Assembly (NCBI RefSeq): GCF_001457775.1
Contig: NZ_CYSG01000001.1
Span: forward strand, 62,001-126,000
Source of the DNA: Phaeobacter sp. CECT 5382
Lineage (GTDB): Bacteria; Pseudomonadota; Alphaproteobacteria; Rhodobacterales; Rhodobacteraceae
Direction: 5' to 3'
Length of the DNA stretch: 64,000 nucleotides
Shown: piece by piece, positions 1 to 8,904 of the stretch
How the letters are laid out: each line of letters begins with the position of its first letter
Numbering within the stretch: position 1 is the stretch's first letter
Program-made: the position numbers and the translations under genes
The notes under the pieces: generated by a model
What the model saw: the letters and a program-made list of their open reading frames with translations, nothing else
Databases searched by the model: none
Told to the model about the DNA's origin: nothing

Positions 1-1
1 C

Positions 2-1756
2 GAGGTTCTGCAGGCGCTGGCACCGAAGTTTCAGCTGTTGTCAATTGAGCCCTGCGAGAAGATCTACGATCTAGGCCAGGCCCTTGCCGGGCTGTATCTG
101 GTGCATCACGGCGAGGTCGAGGTCACCGACGAGAACGGCATGGCGATTTCGATCCTGGGGCCACGTAATTCCTTTGGCGAACGCGGCCTGACACGCGGCG
201 GGCGGGCGGCGACCTCGGCCCAAGCCACGGCGGCAACCGTGCTGCTGCTGCTGCCGCGCGCCGATTTTGACGCGCTTATGCAGGCCGAAGCAAAAGTCGC
301 CCGCTTCTTTGATCGCCGCCGTCCCGAAGGGCCAAAACAAAACGGTCTGACCACCTGTCGCGCCGAAGACATCATGGCGGCCACCCCGGTGACCTGCTCG
401 GCAGGCCTCACCTGTCAGGGCGCAGCGCAGCTGATGCGCCAGCATCATATCTCTTCGGTCTGCATAACCAGTGACGAAAGCCTCGAAGGGATTTTGACCA
501 CCCGAGATTTGACAGAAAAACTGCTGGCCGAGGGCCTGCCGTTTTCTACCCCGGTGTCACAAATCATGACCCCTGACCCACTGTCACTGCCGCCATCGGC
601 CATCGGATCCGACGTGCTGCACGCCATGATGGAGCGCCATATCGGCCACATCCCGGTGGTGCAAAACGGCAAACTAATGGGCATCATCACCCAGACCGAC
701 CTTACCCGGTTTCAGGCCGTCAGCTCTGCCGAGCTGGTCTCTGCTATCGCGCGCGCCGAAAGTGCTGCGGAAATGGCCAAAGTCACCGCCGAAATCCCCC
801 GCCTGCTGGTGCAGCTGGTGGCTGGCGGCAACCGACACGAGGTCGTCACCCGCCTGATCACCGATATCGCTGACACAGTCACCCGGCGCTTGCTCACCCT
901 GGCGGAGGCAAAACTGGGCCCCGCCCCGGTGCCCTATCTGTGGCTGGCCTGCGGCAGTCAGGGGCGGCAGGAACAGACCGGCGTGTCTGATCAGGACAAT
1001 TGCCTGATCTTGGCCGATGAAGCGACAGTTGAGCACGACGCCTATTTCGCTGCACTTGCTGATTTTGTCTGTGATGGGCTGAATGCCTGCGGCTATGTCT
1101 ATTGTCCCGGCGACATGATGGCCAGCAATCCACGCTGGCGTCAGCCGCTGCAGGTTTGGCGCGACTATTTTGGCAGCTGGATCACCAAACCTGTGCCAGA
1201 GGCACAGATGCTGGCCTCGGTCATGTTTGATTTGCGCCCCATCGGCGGGGACTACGCATTGTTCGACGGGTTGGAGGCCCAGGGGCTCGAGTCCGCCAGT
1301 GATAACTCGATCTTTGTCGCCCATATGACCTCGAACGCGCTGAAGCACACGCCACCATTGGGACTGCTGCGCGGCTTTGCCACCATCCGGTCAGGTGAAC
1401 ACCGCAACACATTGGATATGAAGCACAATGGCGTTGTGCCGGTGACTGATCTGGGAAGGATCTACGCCTTGCAGGCCAGGATCCCGGCGGTGAATACCCG
1501 CGCCCGCCTGGAAGCAGGGGCCGCCGCCGGTGCCATCAGCCCCAGTGGTGCGCGGGATCTGATGGATGCCTATGACCTGATCGCCCAGACCCGGCTGGAA
1601 CATCAGGCGGATCTGATCCGCCGCGGTGAGGCCCCGGACAACTACCTTGCCCCTTCGGCCCTGTCGGACTTTGAGCGAAGTCATCTGCGCGATGCCTTTG
1701 TTGTGGTAAAAACCATGCAATCGGCCCTCGGACACGGTAAATCAATGCTCAGCTGA
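2..1756 (+). CDS. cNMP-binding / CBS / DUF294 nucleotidyltransferase-like protein (5' truncated)
   Basis: The reading frame is open from base 2, so the start lies outside the window. Numbering from the TTG at 38, residues ~1-90 look like the end of a cyclic-nucleotide-binding domain (GEVEV, SFGERGL). Residues ~108-228 hold a CBS pair (TTRDLTEKL, TQTDLTRF). Residues ~300-330 carry a nucleotidyltransferase signature of the GlnD/DUF294 type, GSQGRQEQ followed by SDQDN, whose acidic residues would bind metal. A DUF294 C-terminal helical region follows. Proteins of this build are usually ~600-640 residues, so little is missing. The family is thought to be a regulatory nucleotidyltransferase sensing adenosine nucleotides through the CBS and cNMP domains; its substrate is not established. 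The two genes downstream follow at 25 and 3 bp, suggesting one operon with a membrane exonuclease. Confidence 0.88.
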   Translation, partial: EVLQALAPKFQLLSIEPCEKIYDLGQALAGLYLVHHGEVEVTDENGMAISILGPRNSFGERGLTRGGRAATSAQATAATVLLLLPRADFDALMQAEAKVARFFDRRRPEGPKQNGLTTCRAEDIMAATPVTCSAGLTCQGAAQLMRQHHISSVCITSDESLEGILTTRDLTEKLLAEGLPFSTPVSQIMTPDPLSLPPSAIGSDVLHAMMERHIGHIPVVQNGKLMGIITQTDLTRFQAVSSAELVSAIARAESAAEMAKVTAEIPRLLVQLVAGGNRHEVVTRLITDIADTVTRRLLTLAEAKLGPAPVPYLWLACGSQGRQEQTGVSDQDNCLILADEATVEHDAYFAALADFVCDGLNACGYVYCPGDMMASNPRWRQPLQVWRDYFGSWITKPVPEAQMLASVMFDLRPIGGDYALFDGLEAQGLESASDNSIFVAHMTSNALKHTPPLGLLRGFATIRSGEHRNTLDMKHNGVVPVTDLGRIYALQARIPAVNTRARLEAGAAAGAISPSGARDLMDAYDLIAQTRLEHQADLIRRGEAPDNYLAPSALSDFERSHLRDAFVVVKTMQSALGHGKSMLS

Positions 1757-1781
1757 GCATGAAACAACCAAAGGAAAACTC

Positions 1782-2300
1782 ATGTTTCTGGAACTGATCG
1801 CGGTGATTTTTGCCGGTATTGCGGTTGCAGGTGTGGTGATGCTAATAAACCGCGCCACCGGAGGTCGCCTGCCCCGCTGGACTGCCCCCGTGGCGGCCGG
1901 GTTGGCCATGATCGGTGTCACCGTGGCCTCGGAATATGGCTGGTACGGGCGCACGGTCGCCAATCTGCCCGAAGGGCTGGTGGTGGCCGAGGCGGTGGAA
2001 AAGCGCAGCCTTTATCGCCCCTGGACCTATGTCGTCGCCTACCACGACCGATTTGTAGCGGTCGACACCGCAACCCTGCGCAGCCATCCCGCTGCTCCGG
2101 AACAGTTTCTGGCCGAAGTTTTCTTTTTTGGCCGATGGGCCCCGATCAGCCAGCTCAGCACCGTGATGGACTGTCAGAGCTGGCGACGGGGTGTTGTCGA
2201 AGCCAAGACCGAATTCTCCGAAACCGGTGAGATCAGCGGCGTCGAGTGGGTCTCCCCCCCTGAAGATGATTCCCTTCTGACCACTGTTTGCGGAGCCTGA
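1782..2300 (+). CDS. small membrane protein of unknown function
   Basis: 172 residues. Two hydrophobic segments at ~2-22 and ~35-52 are followed by a soluble domain of ~115 residues containing VDCQSW-like text (MDCQSWRRG) and a C-terminal Cys near the end. An AAAGGAAAA ribosome site sits just before the ATG. It lies 25 bp after the DUF294 gene and 3 bp before the exonuclease gene, so it is probably co-transcribed with both. I recognise no family. The position between a signalling-type nucleotidyltransferase and a membrane-anchored exonuclease suggests an accessory membrane partner, which is inference only. Confidence 0.75.
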   Translation: MFLELIAVIFAGIAVAGVVMLINRATGGRLPRWTAPVAAGLAMIGVTVASEYGWYGRTVANLPEGLVVAEAVEKRSLYRPWTYVVAYHDRFVAVDTATLRSHPAAPEQFLAEVFFFGRWAPISQLSTVMDCQSWRRGVVEAKTEFSETGEISGVEWVSPPEDDSLLTTVCGA

Positions 2301-2303
2301 CAC

Positions 2304-3758
2304 ATGCTGACCCATCTGAGCCTGCGGTTGCGTATCTTTCTGTTCTTCGGGTTTCTTGCCCTTGGTGCGATTGCCGTAACACTTGCCGCACTCTGGCTCA
2401 GCTATGGGCGGGCTGGGCTGCCAGACTTGCTGGACCCCTTTATTTTCGCCGGCCTTCTGAGCAGCTTTGCCATTCTCGGTCTCTGTGCTGCGATCTGGCT
2501 GATGTTTGATGAACACGTGGCCAAGCCGATCGAAATCCTTGCCGCCGAAATGCGCAGCCGCGCTCATGGCGGCGTGTCGCGTGACATCGATGCCAAAGTG
2601 GCCCGCTATCTTGGCGATCTTGCCCCAGCAGCGGCTGGTCTTGCGGGGCAGTTGGGCGACGCGACCCTGCGCAGCGCCCAAAGCATCGCAGAAGAAACCG
2701 CACGCCTGGAGGCCGAAAAGCAAAAACTGACAGATCTACTGAGCGAAATCCCCGTGGCCACGGTCATGGTCGGCGCCAACAATCGCATCGTGCTCTATGA
2801 TGCGCAGGCCGGTGCGGTCCTTGCCCAGATCGCGCATCCCCGGCTGAATGCCTGCCTGTTCGACTATCTGGATGAAACCGCCTTGAAAAAGGCGCAGGCG
2901 AAAATGCAAAAAACCGGCAAAGAGGTTCTTGCCGAGGTTTTGGGGCGCGACGGCAAACAACACTACGACCTGCGTCTGAAACCGCTGGGCGAAGGCGAAG
3001 GCTATATCCTGATCTTTGAAGGAGCCGTGGCCGAGATCCCACCAGAGGCCGCGCGCCCTTTGGTGTTTGATTTTGACCTACTGAACCGCCCGCTGCAGGA
3101 GCTGGAAGATCGCCCGTTGAAAGATCTGTGTTTTGCTGTCTTTGACACCGAAACCACCGGGCTTTTGCCGCACAAGGACGAAATCGTTCAAATCGGTGCC
3201 TTGCGGGTGCTGAACGGACGTCTGGTCGACGGTGAGACCTTTGACACCCTGGTTGATCCCGAACGCTCTATTCCGGCAGCCTCGACCCTGGTGCATGGTG
3301 TCAGCACCGAGATGGTCAAGGGCGCGCCGAAAATTGCCAAGGCCGCGGCTGAGTTTCATCTCTTTGCCTCGGATGCTGTGATTGTCGCCCATAATGCGCC
3401 CTTTGATATGGCCTTTCTACGCCGCCACGCCCAGAAGGCCGGGGTGAGCTGGGACAATCCGATCCTCGATACCGTCTTGCTGAGCGCGGTCCTGTTTGGG
3501 GCTTCTGTTCCTCATACGCTGGACGCGCTGTGCGAGCGGCTCGAGGTGAACATTCCGGTCGCGCTGCGCCATACGGCCCTAGGCGATGCCCATGCCACCG
3601 CCGAAGCCCTGGTAAAGATGCTGCCGATGCTTCAGGCCCGTGGCTTCACCACTCTGGGGGAAGTCATCGCCCAGACCCAACAGCATGGCCGACTGCTAGA
3701 AGACCTCAATCCGGTAGACAATCACGGCGGCACGTGGCAGGCAGGCAAAACGACCTGA
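2304..3758 (+). CDS. membrane-anchored PAS-DEDDh 3'-5' exonuclease
   Basis: 484 residues. Two transmembrane helices (~8-30 and ~45-67) precede a HAMP-like stretch, a coiled coil (~120-148), a PAS-like sensor (~149-240) and a C-terminal DEDDh exonuclease of the DnaQ/RNase T type. The catalytic set is visible: D281 and E283 in FDTETTG, D368 in NAPFD, and H423 with D428 in RHTALGDAH. This is built like a sensor kinase with the kinase replaced by a nuclease. It is not the replicative proofreading subunit, which lacks the membrane and PAS parts. It starts 3 bp after the preceding stop. The substrate is unknown; candidates are short RNAs, nucleotide signals or nucleotidylated proteins made by the DUF294 partner. 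Domain calls are firm, role is inference. Confidence 0.88.
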   Translation: MLTHLSLRLRIFLFFGFLALGAIAVTLAALWLSYGRAGLPDLLDPFIFAGLLSSFAILGLCAAIWLMFDEHVAKPIEILAAEMRSRAHGGVSRDIDAKVARYLGDLAPAAAGLAGQLGDATLRSAQSIAEETARLEAEKQKLTDLLSEIPVATVMVGANNRIVLYDAQAGAVLAQIAHPRLNACLFDYLDETALKKAQAKMQKTGKEVLAEVLGRDGKQHYDLRLKPLGEGEGYILIFEGAVAEIPPEAARPLVFDFDLLNRPLQELEDRPLKDLCFAVFDTETTGLLPHKDEIVQIGALRVLNGRLVDGETFDTLVDPERSIPAASTLVHGVSTEMVKGAPKIAKAAAEFHLFASDAVIVAHNAPFDMAFLRRHAQKAGVSWDNPILDTVLLSAVLFGASVPHTLDALCERLEVNIPVALRHTALGDAHATAEALVKMLPMLQARGFTTLGEVIAQTQQHGRLLEDLNPVDNHGGTWQAGKTT

Positions 3759-3773
3759 AACGAGGCGCGCGAC

Positions 3774-4274
3774 ATGCCAGAAACCAGTTTTATTCCCGGT
3801 GCAGCAACCGCCCGGGCCTATCGGGATGCCCTTGGCTGCTTTGCCACCGGGGTCACGGTCATCACCACAATGACCGAAAACGGGCCTCTGGCTATTACCG
3901 TGAACAGCTTCACCTCGGTTTCGCTGGATCCGCCTTTGCTGCTCTGGTGCCCGGCACGCAGCTCATTGCGCCATGATACCTTTGTAAAGGCCGCGCATTT
4001 CTCCATTCACGTCATGGCCGAAGACCAACTGGAGATGGCGCTGCATTTCGCCCGCGATGGCGAAGGTTTCGACACATATGACTGGCATTTGAGCAAGGCA
4101 GGCTCCCCCGCGCTGCCCGGAACGATCGTCCGGTTCGACTGCCAGCATTTTGACAGCCACCAGGCAGGTGATCACAGTATCATTTTGGGCGAGGTCAAAT
4201 CTGTCACCTGCCACCCAGGCAAGGGGCTGATTTTCAAGCGGGGCCAATACGGCGGATTTCTCGAACAGCCCTAG
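3774..4274 (+). CDS. flavin reductase family protein (FMN-binding)
   Basis: 166 residues, the normal size for the HpaC/ActVB-like flavin reductase family that reduces FMN or FAD with NAD(P)H for a partner monooxygenase. Conserved text includes GCFATGVTVITT near the N-terminus, the NSFTSVSLDPPLL flavin-binding block at ~42-55 and a C-terminal GDHSIILGEV segment. It begins 15 bp after the exonuclease stop with a GAGG site, so it may be the last gene of that operon. No monooxygenase lies nearby, so the partner is unknown. It is immediately followed by an 11-bp tandem repeat. Confidence 0.88.
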   Translation: MPETSFIPGAATARAYRDALGCFATGVTVITTMTENGPLAITVNSFTSVSLDPPLLLWCPARSSLRHDTFVKAAHFSIHVMAEDQLEMALHFARDGEGFDTYDWHLSKAGSPALPGTIVRFDCQHFDSHQAGDHSIILGEVKSVTCHPGKGLIFKRGQYGGFLEQP

Positions 4275-4352
4275 GGCTGTTGCCCTTTGGTCCGCTCGCA
4301 CTGGAATAAGAAGCCAGTGGCTGGTCACAACAGCAAGCTCACGCGCCTAGTC

Positions 4353-4434
4353 TGTGCCTTGCCTGTGCCTGTCCCTGCCCGCGTCTTGCCTGTGCCTTGC
4401 CCGTGTCTTGCCCGTGTCTTGCCCGTGTCTTGCC
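4353..4434. repeat. 11-bp tandem repeat downstream of flavin reductase
   Basis: Three exact copies of CGTGTCTTGCC run from 4402 to 4434, preceded by TGTGCCTTGCC at 4391-4401 and more degenerate copies from 4353. The array lies in the 249-bp convergent gap between the flavin reductase and ferredoxin stop codons, beginning about 80 bp after the first. The unit length is not a multiple of three and nothing suggests coding. Confidence 0.9.
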
Positions 4435-4523
4435 TATCACGACCCGCGACGCCGGGCCCAGGCTCGAATGCCATTTGAATGACACTGGCCAAAACACGGT
4501 AGCATCTTAAGCAACTTATCTTT

Positions 4524-5696
4524 CTACCGCCGCCCGGCGGTGACACCTCGCCCGATTTCAAATTTACTGTGCAGCAGCACAGCGGGGTCTTTGGCCGTTT
4601 TGGAATCCCTGCTCAGGACCATACTGGGGCGCAGATTCAAAGCCCGGCGATGGCAAACCGAAATACACAACCCGCATTGAACGCAGTTTGCCTCAGTGAA
4701 GTTGAGCATGCAGCCATCTGCGGTGATGGTGATTGCCTCGGTGGGGCAAACCCAAGCACAGGCTTCGCAGAAATCGCATCCCTCACTGGCCAGGCTGAGA
4801 CCGCCATATGGCGACTTTTCCGGCAGCGGCACCCGCCCCTGTTTTGTAGGCAGCAGGGCCTGCGCACAGCGATTGACGATCTCCCATCGGCTGCTGCTGT
4901 CGGATATATCCGCCATGATCTGAAACTGCACATCAGGAGGATCCTGCACATCGTTCTGGATGTCTTCGAGATGGGAAAACAGTTTTACCCGGTCTTGACC
5001 GCCAAGCGCTGCAACCAAGGCCAACTCCTGATCTTGAACAGCAGCACTGCCGGGGTCAGCGTGTTGGACCCAGACCCGGCTATAGCCAATGGCCAAAGCA
5101 TAAAGCAGATCCGGGTGTCCCAATGACTTAAGGGAACAGATCTCGACAAAACTAAAGAATGAACCCCGGCAAGCACTGGCAAGCCCATGCATCCAAAACG
5201 ACACCTCCGCTTGTGAGGCAGCAGGTGGTTCGGGCCCTTTCAATCCTGCCTCTGCCGCTTTCGGATCCTGCTGCAACGCTGCATTCACCTCTCGCAACTC
5301 AGGGCTCCTGGAGAAGCCCCGATCAAAGAGAACAAGCACCTGAGCTTGTTCCTGCCCTTTCTCCTGCCCATTCTCCTGCATGGCCTGTTGCCGACGATCC
5401 CGCGCTGCAAGACAGACCTGCTGCAGTGGCAACCTGTTTGTACCGCCGCCCAGGTCAATAAATCCCGCAATTAGGTCAGAGGCCTTGGTTTGGCTGCGCT
5501 CCGATCCAAGACGCAGACGCAGCCCCAAACCTGCCCGCGCAAGTCGCGTCTCAAGCTGAGAGCATCTTCCGCACAGGCACAGGGTCACTTGCTCCCATTG
5601 CGAGGCCTCGTTCTTCGATCCGTGCTGTTTCGAAGTATGTTGGCGCATGTTTCCACCAGAGGCCGGGTTCACGACACGACCTTTTTCAAAAACCAT
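4524..5696 (-). CDS. orphan 2x[4Fe-4S] ferredoxin-like protein
   Basis: About 390 residues. The C-terminal part has two complete 4Fe-4S motifs, CDFCEACAWVCP and CVQCGLCISVCH. The N-terminal part has a CLCGRC motif that might be another metal site. A central segment (HPDLLYALAIGYSRVWVQ) resembles the domain next to the clusters in the larger ferredoxin-like proteins encoded with formate dehydrogenases, but here it is shorter and rich in Gln, and no formate dehydrogenase gene is present. Three starts are possible: GTG at 5711, ATG at 5696 and ATG at 5648, none with a strong ribosome site; I chose 5696 because codons look coding from there. Upstream DNA is AT-rich. Likely a cytoplasmic electron carrier; the pathway is unknown. 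Confidence 0.7.
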   Translation of the reverse strand: MVFEKGRVVNPASGGNMRQHTSKQHGSKNEASQWEQVTLCLCGRCSQLETRLARAGLGLRLRLGSERSQTKASDLIAGFIDLGGGTNRLPLQQVCLAARDRRQQAMQENGQEKGQEQAQVLVLFDRGFSRSPELREVNAALQQDPKAAEAGLKGPEPPAASQAEVSFWMHGLASACRGSFFSFVEICSLKSLGHPDLLYALAIGYSRVWVQHADPGSAAVQDQELALVAALGGQDRVKLFSHLEDIQNDVQDPPDVQFQIMADISDSSSRWEIVNRCAQALLPTKQGRVPLPEKSPYGGLSLASEGCDFCEACAWVCPTEAITITADGCMLNFTEANCVQCGLCISVCHRRALNLRPSMVLSRDSKTAKDPAVLLHSKFEIGRGVTAGRR

Positions 5697-5795
5697 GATC
5701 CAGCATAACACATATTCTAAATATTTGTTTATATTTCCACAATTATAGATCGTTTTTACTATAACCTTTCGCTGTATGCGTGCGTAAAAACGCGC

Positions 5796-5830
5796 AAAAA
5801 ATCCGCCAGAACCTCCCGGCCCCGGCGGAT
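5796..5830 (-). terminator. rho-independent terminator of the pyrimidine ABC operon
   Basis: Read on the minus strand, ATCCGCC pairs with GGCGGAT (7 bp stem, plus-strand arms 5801-5807 and 5824-5830), followed by a run of Ts complementary to the As at 5796-5800. It lies about 65 bp after the stop of the substrate-binding protein gene. Confidence 0.75.
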
Positions 5831-5896
5831 GAAAATTCTTTTAATACAAGCCACTCTCTTCAGGTATGATAGAGAGACTATACCTTAGAGCAGGGT

Positions 5897-6883
5897 TTAT
5901 TTCAGCGCTGCATCAGTGATGACATGGCTCCAAGCACCTTCGGGCATCTTGGTGATTACCGGCGAAGAACCACCCTCGAGCAGGGTCTTCACGGTCCGCT
6001 CATAGTCGGCCGGGTCCAGTGCACCGTTGCTGCCCGCAGTCAGTTTGGCAACTTCACGCATCATGCGCTGCTGGTGCACTTCGGTCTGCGCGCCGGAGGC
6101 GTCATTTTCCAGAATGATTTCCGCTGCTTCATCAGGATGTGCTTCGGCGTATTTCCAGCCCTTCATCGAGGCGCGCACGAAACGCTCCATCTTGGCAACA
6201 AAGGCCGGATCATCCAGGTTTTCTTCCAGCACATAAAGCCCGTCTTCGAGTGTCGCGACACCCTGATCTTCGTATTTGAAAGTCACCAGCTCATCCTCGG
6301 CGACGCCAGAATCGATAACCTGCCAGTATTCATTGTAGGTCATGGTCGAGATGCAATCGGCCTGACGCTGCAGCAGCGGGTCGACGTTAAAGCCCTGCTT
6401 CAGGACCTCGACGCCCATCTCGCCCTTGGCTTCGGTGGAAATACCCAGCTGGCTCATCCAGCTCATGAAGGGGAATTCATTGCCGAAGAACCAGACACCC
6501 AGCGTGCGGTTGGCCAGATCTTTTGGGGCTGCAATGCCGGTATCTTTCCAGCAGGTCAGCATCATACCGGAGCTTTTGTAAGGCTGCGCGATATTGACCA
6601 GTGGCAGGCCCTTTTCACGGGCAGCAAGGGCCGCTGGCATCCATTCGACGGTAACATCCGCACCGCCACCAGCGATGACCTGAGTGGGGGCAATGTCAGG
6701 GCCGCCGGGCAGGATGGTGACATTCAGATCTTCTTCGCCGTAAAAGCCCTTGTCCATTGCCACGTAGTAGCCAGCGAACTGTGCCTGTGTCACCCATTTC
6801 AGCTGCAGCTTCACATCATCTGCGGCCTGCGCGGAACCAACCGTTGCAAGCGCCAGACCGGCTGCTGTCAAAATGTGTTTCAT
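5897..6883 (-). CDS. NMT1/THI5-like ABC transporter substrate-binding protein
   Basis: 328 residues with a Sec signal peptide ending AQAAD at ~21. The NMT1/THI5 fold is shown by LKWVTQAQFAGYYVA, the GGGADVTVEW block and GVWFFGNEFPF. Relatives bind thiamine-pyrimidine precursors (ThiY) or other small heterocycles. Two permease genes and an ATPase gene of the same type are upstream on the same strand, and the rest of the block degrades pyrimidines, so a periplasmic receptor for uracil, thymine, dihydropyrimidine or a hydantoin is the natural inference. It is separated from the permeases by 225 bp and has a degenerate RutR-type palindrome 43-58 bp before its start, suggesting its own promoter and higher expression. 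Confidence 0.88.
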   Translation of the reverse strand: MKHILTAAGLALATVGSAQAADDVKLQLKWVTQAQFAGYYVAMDKGFYGEEDLNVTILPGGPDIAPTQVIAGGGADVTVEWMPAALAAREKGLPLVNIAQPYKSSGMMLTCWKDTGIAAPKDLANRTLGVWFFGNEFPFMSWMSQLGISTEAKGEMGVEVLKQGFNVDPLLQRQADCISTMTYNEYWQVIDSGVAEDELVTFKYEDQGVATLEDGLYVLEENLDDPAFVAKMERFVRASMKGWKYAEAHPDEAAEIILENDASGAQTEVHQQRMMREVAKLTAGSNGALDPADYERTVKTLLEGGSSPVITKMPEGAWSHVITDAALK

Positions 6884-6925
6884 GAGTAGTTCTCCCTATT
6901 GGTTATGAAGAAAGCTTGCGCGAAT

Positions 6926-6941
6926 TTGACCCTTCGATCAA
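6926..6941. promoter_or_regulatory. degenerate RutR-type palindrome upstream of the substrate-binding protein
   Basis: TTGACCCTTCGATCAA matches the RutR box TTGACCA-N2-TGGTCAA at 11 of 14 defined positions. It lies 43-58 bp upstream of the ATG at 6883, a normal operator position. The 225-bp gap around it also has hairpins at 7044-7062 (ACCAGAG/CTCTGGT) and 7072-7087. Confidence 0.45.
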
Positions 6942-7108
6942 AGATTTTTATTTTATTTATCTCAGGCACTTGGCCATTTTGCGCAGCCCTTGAGCGTTGT
7001 TAGCGGCCTTCTGATTGTTTTTTCACCAATCCTGAAGTGCCAGACCAGAGCGCTCCTCTGGTAAAACCACCCCGGGCCGAAACCCGGAGTGAGCTGTTCT
7101 TGTCGCAT

Positions 7109-7954
7109 TTAGCTGCGTTGTGACGGGTGCCAGAAGGTCAGGCTTTTCTCTACCAGCGCGATGGTGCCGTAAAAGAATGACCCCGCAAGGGCGGCCATCA
7201 GAATTTCAGCCCAGACCATATCCAGTGCCAGTTGCCCCACGCTGGTTGAGATCCGAAAGCCCATACCCACCGTAGGGGATCCAAAGAACTCCGCCACAAT
7301 CGCGCCAACCAGCGCCAGCGTGGTGGAGATTTTCAGCCCGTTGAAGATAAACGGCAGGGCCGCTGGCAAGCGCAACTTGAAAAAGCTTTGCCAATAGCTG
7401 GCGGCATAGGTCTGCATCAGATCGCGCTGCATGGCCGAGGTTTCGCGCAGACCAGCAACCGTGTTCACCAACATTGGAAAGAACACCATGACCACCACAA
7501 CAGCTGCCTTTGACTGCCAGTCAAAGCCAAACCACATCACCAGAATGGGGGCTGTGCCCACAATCGGCAGCGCGGCGACAAAATTGCCCACCGGCAACAG
7601 CCCACGGCGCAGAAAATCACTGCGATCCACCGCAACCGCCATCAGCAAAGCCGCAGAGCAGCCCATGATATAGCCCGACAACGCGCCCTTCAGGAAGGTC
7701 TGGAACAGATCTTTCCACAAGATCGGCAGCGAGTTTGCAAAGCGTTCCGCGATCATCGTTGGCGGCGGCAGGATCACCAGCGAGACCTCAAGCCCGCGCA
7801 CAAGCAGCTCCCAAACCACCAGAACAGTGACACCAAAGATCACTGGCACCAGCAGTTTGATCGCACGGGTATTGGATGCAGCGCTATTTGCCAGGCGGCT
7901 ATTGATCCACCAGCCGACACACCAGGCGACACCTGCGAGAATGACCAAGCTCAT
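7109..7954 (-). CDS. ABC transporter permease (NMT1-linked), subunit 1
   Basis: 281 residues, about six to seven membrane helices, of the SsuC/TauC-like binding-protein-dependent permease family. The cytoplasmic EAA-type loop is visible as TYAASYWQSFFKLRLPAALP near residue 200. Its start overlaps the stop of the second permease gene by 4 bp (ATGA), indicating translational coupling. Together with that permease and the ATPase it would form the inner-membrane part of the pyrimidine-linked importer. Confidence 0.9.
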   Translation of the reverse strand: MSLVILAGVAWCVGWWINSRLANSAASNTRAIKLLVPVIFGVTVLVVWELLVRGLEVSLVILPPPTMIAERFANSLPILWKDLFQTFLKGALSGYIMGCSAALLMAVAVDRSDFLRRGLLPVGNFVAALPIVGTAPILVMWFGFDWQSKAAVVVVMVFFPMLVNTVAGLRETSAMQRDLMQTYAASYWQSFFKLRLPAALPFIFNGLKISTTLALVGAIVAEFFGSPTVGMGFRISTSVGQLALDMVWAEILMAALAGSFFYGTIALVEKSLTFWHPSQRS

Positions 7955-8868
7955 GATCCCATCCCCATCCGTTTCAGCACCAGTTTTTCAATCAGATCCA
8001 GCAGCGCCACCAAAAGCCCGGCCAGAATGGCAGCCGCAAACAGCGCCGACCAGATCTGCACGGTTTGCCCATAATAGCTACCCGCCAGCAGACGCGCGCC
8101 AAGGCCCGCAACAGCGCCGGTCGGCAGCTCTCCGACGATGGCCCCCAGCAAGGAGGCCGCGATGCCGATCTTCAGCGAGGTAAACAGGTAAGGCATCGAC
8201 GAGGGCAGACGCAGCTTCCAGAACCCCTGGCTGGTATTTGCGCTATAGGTCTTCAGCAGATCCAGTTGCATCGCATCCGGGCTGCGCAGACCTTTGACCA
8301 TGCCGACAACCACCGGAAAGAAGCTGAGATAGGCCGAGATAATTGCCTTGGGCAGTATCCCCTGCACCCCGATCGAATAGAGCACCACAATGATCATCGG
8401 TGCCAGCGCAATAATCGGGATGGTCTGGCTGACGATGGCCCAGGGCATCACCGACATGTCCATGACGCGGGAATGCACGATGCCAACGGCCAGCAGGATG
8501 CCAAGTCCGGTACCGATGACAAAGCCCAGCAAGGTGGCGTTCAACGTCACCTGCGCGTGATAGACCAGCGAACGCTTCGAGGTGACTTTTTTCATCACTG
8601 TGGTTTTCCACAGCTCCGTGATCACCTGATGCGGTGCAGGCAGACGTGGGCGATCCTGGGCAAAGGTATCGGCAATGGCAAATGTATTGCCTGCCACCAG
8701 ACCAAAGCTGCCAAGATCACGCCGCGCCTTTGATGTCGCAGGGGTGACTTCGGCCCCTGCCCGCTCGGCGGCGTCCAAAACACCTTTGATGTTCATCGGT
8801 ACGCAGGCCGCATACCAAAAGGTGACGATGGCGGCGAGGACAGTGAGAACAGAAAGAAAGGTCTTCAT
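7951..8868 (-). CDS. ABC transporter permease (NMT1-linked), subunit 2
   Basis: 305 residues. An N-terminal membrane segment is followed by a periplasmic stretch (~25-85) and then the usual permease helices. The EAA loop reads TYSANTSQGFWKLRLPSSMP. Having two different permeases suggests a heterodimeric channel rather than the homodimer usual in TauC-type systems. It lies 36 bp after the ATPase gene and overlaps the next permease by 4 bp. Confidence 0.9.
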   Translation of the reverse strand: MKTFLSVLTVLAAIVTFWYAACVPMNIKGVLDAAERAGAEVTPATSKARRDLGSFGLVAGNTFAIADTFAQDRPRLPAPHQVITELWKTTVMKKVTSKRSLVYHAQVTLNATLLGFVIGTGLGILLAVGIVHSRVMDMSVMPWAIVSQTIPIIALAPMIIVVLYSIGVQGILPKAIISAYLSFFPVVVGMVKGLRSPDAMQLDLLKTYSANTSQGFWKLRLPSSMPYLFTSLKIGIAASLLGAIVGELPTGAVAGLGARLLAGSYYGQTVQIWSALFAAAILAGLLVALLDLIEKLVLKRMGMGS

Positions 8869-8904
8869 GACACCGCCTCCCCACCCAGTGGGACAAATTT
8901 CTTA

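Noticed and set aside
1842-2723. 293-codon minus-strand frame across the first small membrane protein and the exonuclease
   Set aside because: No motif and no ribosome site; overlaps two better supported genes.
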